Positions 39,101 to 51,000 of a DNA stretch of 64,000 nucleotides are shown piece by piece. The stretch lies in NCBI GenBank assembly GCA_963924555.1, contig OZ004585.1, forward strand, positions 2,865,488 to 2,929,487. The letters run 5' to 3'. Every line of letters begins with the position of its first letter. The first letter of the stretch is position 1. Position numbers and translations under genes: made by a program. Source of the stretch: Crambe crambe. Lineage: Eukaryota > Porifera > Demospongiae > Poecilosclerida > Crambeidae. Under the pieces are notes generated by a model that made no database searches, had not been told where the DNA came from, and saw only the letters and a list, made by a program, of their open reading frames with translations.

Positions 39101-42055
39101 CTAATAGCTAGCTAGAGACAGCTGAGTAATATTATGATTTCGAATAATTGGATATTCAAATACATGCGCATGCGTATTATAGAAAAGATGGCTTCCTAAT
39201 TGAATTAGTCGAGTGCTGTGCTCCATAGTGTCTCCTTTTTCATCGACTCTTTCGAAGATCAACGAGTAGAAAAGATCGTAGTTCGTAGAATTTGGAGTGG
39301 ATTTGTCCAGAAATCATAGCTGTAGCTTGAGTGGTTCGAGAGATATGGTTGTCTAAGAAGAATAAGAAGAAGAATAATAATAATAGAGAAGAAGAAGAAT
39401 ATAGCGATTTACCTGCTTGCCGTATTTCTGAAACGGTAAGCTCCCTGGTCCTGAAACTTGGTCTGCACATTGTAGTAGGCTCTAGTAGGCTGGATAATCA
39501 TTCACAGTAGCTTTTGTTAGGTCTAAGTGGGGGAACTGGAATTTCACTTTTGTATTAGTCTATAGGCGGCGCGCGCGGCCGTCCGAGTCATCCCTACATA
39601 GAGAGTGCTACCGCACTCTCTGATATAGGTCAATTTTTACATCATCATGCTAGTGAGACAAGTATATTAGAAAATGATCTTCTAGAGTTGTTTTAAATCA
39701 TTGGTGATTTTGAACAATCATGCTTTTTTGTTTGTTGTTTGTGATAATGTAATTAAATTGTTGACAAGAGAACTGAAACTTGTCAGTCCAGATTTGAAGT
39801 CTCCTACATGACTGCATGATAACCTCGTTCCCAGGCTGTCGGTGGAAGCAAGGCTAGACTGCATAAGTGGTCCACTCATGTAAGAGTACCATGTGGCTGC
39901 AAAAACCACAACCATAACTCTAAAATTAGAAATGTGATCAAGCAGGAAGTGAAATAACATATCTGCGTGTGGTCAAGTGTTTTATGTATGGCTGCATGCA
40001 CCAGCATGAAAGGATGGGGAATATCATTGCCGAACAGGAAATGGAAAGTGCATCTTAGGAAATGGAAGTGCGAATCACACTTCCTGCCATTGGAAAATAC
40101 CCTAGCCTACCATAACCTGTACCCAGTCCCCTTTTTATTTATTTCTTGTTCCTACGTATGGTGGAAATTGAGGGCCTGATGTTCATTGACTGCACACTAC
40201 CATTATAGTTGATGTGGATAAGGGCCATGGAAGAGTTACTGTATAGTGCAATATTTTCGTGGGTAAAAAAATTTCGTGGATTTTGTGGTTTTGAAAAAAT
40301 AATACATGAGAATAAGGGAATTTATATGGTTCACACATCAATATTTACAAACCCACAAAAAAATTTCGCTCTACAGTAGTATCTGCAATGGTTGATTTGC
40401 CTGCTTTTTGCTGCTGCTGCTGATGCTTTGTAGAGCAGTGTCAGGCTTTGTGATGACAGGAGATATCCTCCTGGCAATTGCTACCATTCATGCTGCATCA
40501 CAAAGTTATGCCAGAAGAAGAGCGCTGTACTTTAATTCTCACCTCAAATCATTAAAATTGACTACTTCTGGTTCTGGTCCATTTGTGGTCTGTATAATAT
40601 ACAGTACAACTTTTATTTTGTGCTTTTGACTCGACCCTGTGCCAGGCTGCACGTTCATCCACAGAGCTATTGTGTCACAATTGACCACAGAGCTACTGTG
40701 TCACAATTGAATCCTGGAGACTCATGCATACATAGATGTACATATCATATAGCGAAATTTTTTACCCACAAAAATATTGCGCTATACGGTATGGAATAGT
40801 AGCTAATGCAGCTGCTCTTATGCATGTGTACTATTATCATAATGCAGCTGTTTTCTGCACTACGTTGATGCACTGTTATAAATACGTGTACATGTATCAA
40901 GAGTTAAAATGGTATACAGTCAAAAAAAGGCGAATCCCACACCCGTTTTGGGTACCTTTGCGTGCAGTTGTTTATAAACAATACTGTTTCATTTTCAACA
41001 TTGATATTTGTAATATAGTGAGAGTGATAACTGATTTATATCCTTGCTGAGTTTCAGACCCCTCTGACCTGTAGCTTAGAAAATACAAACTCTGTAACAC
41101 AGAAATATGAAAAATACAAAAGTTCTACTCTTTAAGCCTGTGGCGCTGTAGTCCATAGAATGTGGGTATTTTTATTATGCACAATAACAGCTCCTTTACT
41201 TCAATAATCAAATAACTCTTTTTAAGTGATTGCAAAATCAATGGGCTAGAAAATGATTTTTGAAAATTCTGACTTCATGTATTTGTAAACTACTAGTATA
41301 TAATGTGTAATACTATACTAGTTACATACATGCAGCAATGCTGCACAAGTTTGTTGTTACTTAAGAGGTACTTTGTGACAGTCGACTTTCATCTTCATAG
41401 TAGAAACCAATTGCTCCAAGTGCAGTGAAGGATAAGTGTCGTGCCTCTCTACCAAATATGGAAGTTAATTTTCCATTAACAGCAAAGACTCTGCATGTAT
41501 TCGGATATAAAGTATAAGTTGCAAGTCCATAAGGTCCATACACCACTTTCTGACCATCTGCCTTCTCAGAAAAGAACACCAACTGGCGAACATGTGGTCC
41601 ATTTAGACGTAGGCGAGGTTCATTGCATATTGTACCAGTGACTCCAGTAATACGCTCTCCATTGGTAAGATGAATCAAGGATTCTGTACCTCCAAGACCT
41701 CCCCTTCTTGGTTTATGAATGATATTTTGATCATAACTCTTGTATGTGACTTGAATAGCATCAATTAGACTTCCGTGGCGGATTCTTATGCTTCTGATAT
41801 CCACTCCACATGGCCATGGATTAGAGCCAGTGAAATCAGAAAAGGCTGTTCCATTAGGCGTTCCATAAGCTACTGTTACTCCACATCCTAAAGCTCTACA
41901 ATAATTTTGTACTGTTAAAATGAGTATTTAAATATTCTCTGCCAAAGACAAAAAGTATTATAAGTCAAACTTTTTTTTGCATGCACATGAGTTAACTCAA
42001 GCAAGAGCTATTTCTTAACCTTTCTTTTTGGCTGTTTAGATATGTACCTTACAAA

Positions 42056-42092
<37 letters not shown>

Positions 42093-45000
42093 TCTTATTC
42101 ACAGTGTGTTTGCTTCCTTTGCCATTCTTTTTTTCATTGGCAACTATTTCTCCCAGGATTTGATCAATGGTGGAGTAGGTGATATTAGTTTCAACAGTAT
42201 AAGCATGGTTCTTTTTCTCTTTCTCAGGCACAGGGTTAGCCAGTACTGCCATCAGGCAGGTCAGTCCTATGATAAGAACCAAGAAATTGAAGAGACTGGC
42301 CATAATCAATAGCTGTAGTTGAAGAATTGAAAAGATGTGAATGTAGTTAGGAGTTAGATGTGATACTTGGAAGTGCTCCTTTTATAGAGCTTGCATGGTT
42401 TCAGCTAGTTAATATTCAGTTATTAACTTGCTAATATTCAGACTACTGTTACAAGAGAAATGGTGACGTGGTGTGTATTGCTTTTATAGGTTGCTTTTAT
42501 AGGTTGAAGTGAGGGTTATGCTAACAGTGAATTCAGAGTGGATATAGGATGTCTTTATTTAATTGCCAGCTAATATACAGCTACATAAATTGTTATGTAG
42601 CTGTATATGATTGTGTCTATAGGTTCAGAGATTTGATTAAGGGTTAAAATAACAGTGAATTTCTTTATTACTGAAATTTATAAGAGGAAGAGAAAATTAA
42701 TTACTACTAAGTGGTTTAGGTTTAGAGGTTAGATTGAGGGTTAAACGGAATTTTTTTTTTTGTGGGGGGGTGGGTGTCTTTGCAACATGAAATTCATAAC
42801 ACCCAAACTAAAATTTACATGACCTCCTTTCAAAGGACTTAACTGTGGCTTTGGTGGGCTACTTGAAAGGAAGCTATGTAAATTTTGGTCTTGTGTTCTG
42901 AATTTCATGTTGCAAGAAAACTGAATGGCCATTAAATTAACAGTGTGAATAAAAAAATTTGGGGGGTGTGGACTAGTGGAATGGAATGGTGGACAACTGA
43001 ATTCTGTATGCTTAATAAAGTGTTCTTTGGGGATATGATCAATTTATGTAAAAAGTGCTTCATTCCACTATTCCACCAATGGGTTGTTATATCTCTGTAC
43101 CATGTCACTGATAGGATTATTTGTTCATCCTGCAAAATAATAAAAAGGGGGGTAGGAAGTAGTGCTCCCCCCCAGTTAGTTGTTAATATTTTAAGAATGT
43201 TTTGGGGTAGAAATTTCAGTGTAACTGCTTGAAAAACAGGCTCTGAAATAATATTGTTTCGATACACAAGAAATAAGGTTGTCAGTATGAAAGATTAATA
43301 ATGATTACATACAACATACATGTCAAGACTATGTGATAGAAGTATGTATTAGTTACTGTGAAGAGTTTTTTCTGTATAATAGAATCCGATACCAGTCAGC
43401 ACGGTCGAATTATGATAGGGTCCCACAGATTCGAGGTGTGCCACTCGTCCATATATGGAAGTTATCATTCCATTAAATGCAAACATACGGCAGGATGAGC
43501 GATGTTCAATAAATGATCTTCTTCCATATGGCCCGTATGTAATCTTCTCTCCATTTTCCTTTTCGGTGAAAAAAGTTATCTGTCTGACGTGAGTCCCTTG
43601 AAAGAACCCTGGCATCTCCTTGCAGATCATTCCAGCAGTACCAGTGACACGTTCTCCTTTTTCCAACTCTATGATACTTATTCTTCCTTCAGAACCACCT
43701 CGTTTTGGCTTGGAAATAGCCTGCTCGTCTTTGGAGGCATATTCCAATTCAATGGCATCAATTACATAGAAGTGCCACACTCTTATTGCAGTAATGCTGA
43801 CGTTACATGGTCCAGGACTTGTACTGGGAAAGTCTGTGAAAGTTGTTCCATTGAATGAACCGTAAATACGCGTCCTGCTACAACTTAATGTCCTGTAAAA
43901 TTAATGGAATACAGAGCATCAATTTTCAGAAGCCATGCATGCACATTTTCCATTTTTAAATTTCCAAAGTTTACTTCAATATTAAATATGTTTGTGGTCC
44001 AAAACAATGCTAAAGCATTAGTATGTAGAAAAGGTACCTTGTATTAGTAGCAGTTTCATCACTTCTGTTAGCCCTTTCCACAGTTACATCTGCAACTTTG
44101 TTCACTGGACTAGCCTGAATCAGCGGTAGGCATGCCAATCCAATGAGAATCAAGAGTTCAATGGAATGCATCTTCAATTTTCTATGTTGTAGATAGTACT
44201 TGAGATTTTCAAAGTAGATGTGAATAAATCAGCTGTCTTGATGCAGTCCTTTTATATTGGAAACCCACTGCTTATTATTCCCCTTATTGACCACATGTTC
44301 CTCCTTAGTTTAGTTCTTAGTTTAAAAAATTTTTTTCTGTAGTAAACAATCCAGCAGACAGGAAGTGCAGAGAGTAATTAAGTGTACCAATTGTTACATC
44401 ATCATGCTAGTGATCATGACATTTGAGGGGACAAGTATAATAATTAGAAAATGAAGATGTGTTATTTTAATGCATGCAGGATTAAAAAGCATTGGTGGTT
44501 TTTGAACAATCTTGCAACTTGACAAAAACACCATACATGCAGAGTTCCAGTTTGTTTATTTATTTGTTTATTTATTTGTTTTTTTATTTTTCTTGTTTGT
44601 GATAATGTGGTTAATTTTTATTGTGAACAAGAGAACTGAAACTTGTCAGTCCAGATTTGAAGTCTCCTACATGATAGCCTTGTTCCAGGCAGTCGGTGGG
44701 AGCGAGGCTAGTCTGCATAAGTGATCCACTCATGCAAGAGTACCATGGTTACAAAAACCACAACTGCCAAATGTAGAAGTGCATATCTGCATGTGGTCAA
44801 GTGTTTTATGTGCAGCATGAAAGGATGGGGAATATCCATTCAAACTGACCTAAGATTTGCTGGCATTGTGTTTGTGCTGAACAGGAAATGGAAAGCGTAT
44901 CAAACTTCCTAGCAAAACCATGCTCAGTGGAGGACGGAAATGAAAAGTGCCTCCTATAGAATCACACTTCCTGCCATTGGAAAATACCCTAACCTACGGT

Positions 45001-48000
45001 AACCTGTACCCAGGCCCCTTTTTAATTTTTATTTTCTTGCTCCTATGGTGAAAATTGAGGGCCTGATGCTCACGGACTACACACTACACCATAAGGGCCA
45101 TAGAAGAGTTATAGTATCTGCAATGGTGGAGTCGCCTGCTTTTTGCTGCTGCTGCTGCTGCTGTTTTGTAGAGCAGTGCCAGGCTTTGTGATGACAGAGA
45201 TATCTTCCTGGCAATTGCTATGCACTGCCCAAGTCCCATTCATGCTGCATCACAAACTCAATGTCAGAAGAATGTGCTGTACTTTATAGTTCATAATAAT
45301 AAAAATTGACCACTCCTGGTGCTGGTCCATGGTGTATACTAGGTATGTTGAAATAATATTATAGTATATTCCAACCAGTTTTAACTCGTGTGATCAGTAT
45401 TTGACTATTGTACAGTCTGTAATTTGTTCAACCACTGCCAGTTTATTCCAAAAAAAGGAGGGCAGTACAACTTTTATTTTGTGCTTTTGACTCAACCCTG
45501 TCTGCCAGGCTACACATTCATCCACAGAGCTATTGAAAAACCATCGATAAGTTATCACGAAAATTTAATATTTTTCAAGTAAAGTCGTAAAATAGAAATA
45601 TAGCTTATAGTGTGGATATATAATATATGCATATACTGTTACAGTAGCTAGTTGTTTGAAGTCAGCAGCAGTGCATGGGGAAAAGTTATTTACTTAAATG
45701 CTCTATCACTGGTTGCTTGGTTCTGTCTACTTTCATCTTCATAGTAAAATCCTATTGCTCCCAGTGCTGCTACAGTTTCAGACCCTACTCGAAGCCCTGT
45801 GACTCGCCCATATATGGAAGTAATCTTTCCATAAACTGCAAAGGTGAGGCATTCCATTTGGCGGTTCGTCCCATATCCGTAAGGTCCATATACCAACTTT
45901 TGTCCATCCCGCCTTTCAGAAAAGAACATCAGTTGTCGAATGAAGGTTCCTCTGTAATAACCACTGCGTTTTACACACTTCATTCCAGCTACTCCAGTAA
46001 TTCTTTCACCAGTTTGTAATGTTATTGTGGTAAGTCTACCTCCACGTCCACCTCTCTTCCTTCCATCAATGGTGGTCCCACTGTATGTCCGATATCTCAA
46101 CTGAATGGCATCTATTAGTATCCCATACCAGATTTTTATTCTAGTGATGTCCACTCCACATGGCCAGGATGTGCCATGGGAACCAGTGAAGTCCACAAAG
46201 GCAGTTCCAGTTGTTGAACCATATGCACTTGCCACTTCACAACCAAAGGCCCTGTAGCAAAAACATACCAATTATATATAGAGAGAGAGAGGACTATACA
46301 GTAAACGTAAGAACAAGAGAGCAAGAAGAAAGGAAGAAAGCATTAGAAGCATCAGTGCAAGAAAGGAAAAATTTTTTGCTGTTATGGGTGTACCTTTTGT
46401 TTCTTTGGTGTCCATCTTCCTCACCGTTCATTTCCCTACCAGAGGCATTTGCTATTTCTTCCAGAATTTTCTCAATAGTGTTTTTCTCTGATGTGGTCTC
46501 ATTTGATATGGTATAAGGATGAACGTCTGTCTCTACTTTCTCCTTTGTTTTGGGCAGAGAATTGGCCTGCACTGCAAACAGGCATGTTAATCCAATCACA
46601 ATTGTATATTTGAAGAAGCACATTTATTAAGTTAGGAAGGATGCACTGGAATATCAATCATTGATTTCACAGCAATCGTCTTGGAAATTTGAGAGTTCTG
46701 AGATGTTTGAAGTGTCTGTGTTTTTGATAGTTGATAACGCTCTTTTATATCTTTCCACACAAGTAATATGAAATTCATTGAATGAAGCTTGGAATTTCTA
46801 ACCAATGATCTTTTTCTTTTGTACAGCAGCATGTTGATCATGCAGGTTTAGCAAGAATAGATTGGAGTGCAAGGTTCTTGCCCTTTGTAACTCCTTCATG
46901 GGGGGTATTATCTGTACAAATCAGTAGCTAGAGTAAATTCATCCACCATAGTGATGTAATACATGTGTCACTTTTACGTCAACAGAGAAAGAAAATTGTC
47001 AACAGAAGAAAATTACAATTTTTATTCTGCACAAACCACTATTCATCTAACTAGCATCAGTGCTAAGAGGTAATCACACCAGCATGAACTCTGCACTTCT
47101 CTGAGATCAACTAGTGTAGATTAAATTATTGTGGTGGAAGGTGAATCTCCTCAATTCCCTTATACTGTAGATTTGCTATTGCAGGATGCAATTATCAATA
47201 AAAACCTAAATGTTTACTTGTTACTTCCAAGTTTTGTGAAACTTTCTCTAAATTCTAAAGTTCAAGTGCTAATCTCAAACTGGTTCTGATGCTCATTTGT
47301 TTCTAAATAGAACAGACAAGTAGGGATGGCTGTGTATAAAGTTCAAAAAAGTTCATGAACAAGAAAGCCTACCCCTCTTAATTTCAATAACCATACCCAA
47401 CTACTCTATCTCCCCATAGTGATCATGGGGGATAGAGTAGTGCTCTCATGGGGAGTGAAGTAGGGATAGAGTAGTTGGTATGAAATTAAGAGGGGTATCT
47501 TGTCTTTAGAATAAATATTTTGTTCATCACCTTAAAGTACATGTATCTGAAATGATTATAGAGTCAGAGTACTAACTAGGGCAATGTTCAACATTCAGTT
47601 GACAGCGAGCGAGCAAGCAAGTATTCTTCAACGATTTTCATTTGCTGTTGAGTATTTGTAGCAATGTGCAGCATTTGATAGTGAGCAATTAAAGTAGCTG
47701 ATAGGCTTCAGTGCTTGATATTGTTAAGAGTCATGTAAGTGGTGGCAGGCAGCTGCATACATGCTTACCTCAAAGCACTTAGATAAGCCTAGTGCCTACA
47801 AAATAAGCCTCTTGTGTCTGCTGCCCAAAAGGCTGTAGAAATGTTGAGCTGATAGTTCATTTGTGCTTTGCTGTTGTGTTATGTAGCTAAGTGGCAGGCA
47901 GCTGCATGCATAGAAAGCTAAGTACTTACCACAAAGCACTTGGATATGTCTAGTGCCTACAATCCACTTAGATAAGCCTAGCCCTACTATCCACCATGCT

Positions 48001-51000
48001 ATATACAAAGCGATGTAGAAATCAATCAAGCAATTGCAACTGGAGCATGCGCATAAATGCACGCGCAGGGGCGCTACTATTGCACGACATGTACGTACCT
48101 ACATACGTACGTATGCCTGGGGCATTTTGGAGTGTAGACCTAGATATATATATATATATATTTAAAATTTCAATGAGTCATGACCTGAGAGTCAGCTCAC
48201 TCGCTTCGCTCGCTCGCTGCAATTACTTTGTAACTCTTATTTTCTTAAGGTGGCGGTAAACCCTGCGCTACTAAATCAACAGCTTATTTAGCATGCGTAA
48301 GTTAGTTACCACACATAATGACATTCATGCTTGTACCTGTAAACCACAAAGGTATTCATGAACCAGGCACTTGGTGAATACACACACACATTACTCACCT
48401 TTGAATTTTTGTGATTTCTTGTACGTGTGTATTATGCAGCAAGCGCGCACTCTATAATTATAGCTAGCTCATATCACATAATTAATTATGGACAACTTCC
48501 TTTTTCCCAAATATCTGAAGAAAGAAATATTGAACAGCCCTGATTTTTTTAATTCTAGCCATGTACATATATATACAGTGAATTGCAATAGCGTTGCGAA
48601 ATTCCGTCAAGCGTGACGACCTCTTACAGTCAATTGCAGCTCCGTTCGAATTTCCTTCGGAAGCGTATGGTTTGTGCGTGCCATACAAATTTAGGCCTAT
48701 CAACACTTCTATTTATGGCACGCACAAACCATATGCTTCATACGGAATGTTCGAACGGAGCTGCAATTGACTGTAAGAGGTCGTCACGCTTGACGGAATT
48801 TCTCAACGCTATTGCAATTCACTGTATGTGCATCGAGTTTAGTGCGTGACGTATGGATTAGTCTTTTAGGTGAGTAATAGAATTTTTAAAATCAGGACCA
48901 AAATAGTTGGAACCAGACTTTGACCAGTAAGTTGGCTCTAGTTAGAGATACTAATTATTCCATACGTCACCGCATTGAGCATAAAAAAGAGATGTGAAGA
49001 AGGCTGTGGTTCTGTTCCAGGGTTGCTAGATGTCCTCCAATTTGGGAAGAAGTAACTTTTGGGTAGTATTTATACTTCAGCTGTAGATCTCCAGTGGCTT
49101 GTTTGTAAAACATGATCTCCAGATGAGTAGATAGAGCTAGTTTTGCTCTACATGCTGATACCAAATTTCATGGATATAGGTACACCCATTACTTATAATA
49201 ATCTTTTTAAAAGCGCAAATTTTCTGGTGCAAACTGTTTACCGCCACCTTAAATCGGAGGTTTCATCATACTGATGGAGTTCGTATCTATAGTTTAATCG
49301 ACAGTATTCTTTTACTGCTGTTATGTATGTACCTGATATACTTTGGGTGGCGTATTAGTGATGCAGCAATCATCAAGGCTTAATTTATAACCAGATCAGT
49401 GCCTAGAGACTCGTAATGCTCTGAGCATCGAGAGACTCAATAGAGAAGGTTCACTTGTAAATAGCTCTTCTTTGACCTACCAATCGTTATGACACGAACA
49501 CCCCGAGTGACAGCAAATACAGAGTCACTAGTCAGACACAAGGTCCAAGAATCAAGGGGGTGGTGCATATTTCTATATAGTGAACTGCAAAGATGTCTGC
49601 CACATAGGTTGAAAGCGAAAGTTATGGAACATGTCTAGTTAAAAGGTTTCAGTCAATTTTGAGTAGTGTGTCCTGAATAATAGAGAGTTGTTCCACTGTA
49701 TTCAAATCTCATCTTTTAGGACCACCAGGTCCTGAAAGACTGCTACCGTCTGACTATTGGGATCGACCCCCACCTCATACAGAATTCAGTTGCTATTTCA
49801 ATTCCACCACTAGTCCACACCCCAATTCTTTTATTCACACTGTTAGTTTAACCAAGTAGGAAGCAGTGCCTCCCCCCCCCCCCAACACACACCTAATCAT
49901 CTACCTACCCCACTGTAGTTAGTTGTTGATACTTAAGAATGTTTTGGGGTAGAAATTTCATTGCAGCTGCTTGAAAAACAGGCTCTGAAATAATGTTGTT
50001 TTGATACACAAGAAATAAGGTTGTTTTGATACACAAGAAATAAGATAATGATTACATGCATGGTATTGAGTCACGACTATGTGATAGAGGTATGTATTAG
50101 TGACTGTGAAGAGTTTTTCTCTATAATAGAATCCGATACCAGTCAGCACAGTTGAATTATGATAGTGCCACTCATCCATATTATCATTCCATTAAGTGCA
50201 AACATACGGCAGGATAAGTGATGTTCAATAAACGATCTTCTTCCATATGGCCCGTGTGTAACCTTCTCTCCGTTTTCCTTTTTGGTGAAAAAAGTTGTCT
50301 GTCTGACGTGAGTCCCTTGAAAGAACCCCGACATCTCCTTGCAGATCATTCCAGTAGTATCAGTAACACGTTCTCCTTTTTCCAACTCTATGATATTTAT
50401 TCTTCTTAACCACCTCATTATGGCTTGGAAATAGCCTGCTTGTCTTTGGAGGCATATTCCAGTTTTATGGCATCGATTACATATAAATGCCTGCATGCAT
50501 TAAAACAATGCATCTTCATTTCTCACTTAATTACCTTCTGCACTTCCTGTCTGCTGGATTGTTTACTACAGAAAAGAGTGACCTACGTATAAAAGGACTG
50601 CATCAAGACAGCTAATTTATTCATATCTACTTTGAAAATCTCTACAACATAGAAAATTGCATTGAACTCTTGATTCTCATTGGACTGGCATGCCTACTGC
50701 CAATTCATGCTAGTCCAGTGAACAAAATCATAGATGAAACTGTGGAAAAGGCTACCAGAAGTGATACTAATACAACAAGGTACCTTTTCTACATACTAAT
50801 AATTTGTGTCTACAATTCTAGCTTTAGCATCAAGTTTTTGGACCACAAATATAATTTTAACATTGAAGTAAACATATAGAAATTTAGATACATGGAAAAC
50901 GGAGTAGATCATGCATGGCTTCTGAAAACTGATGCCATAATTATGGGATGTGTCTAAGTAAAATCATAACTGTACCATATTTCATATTTTACAGGACATT

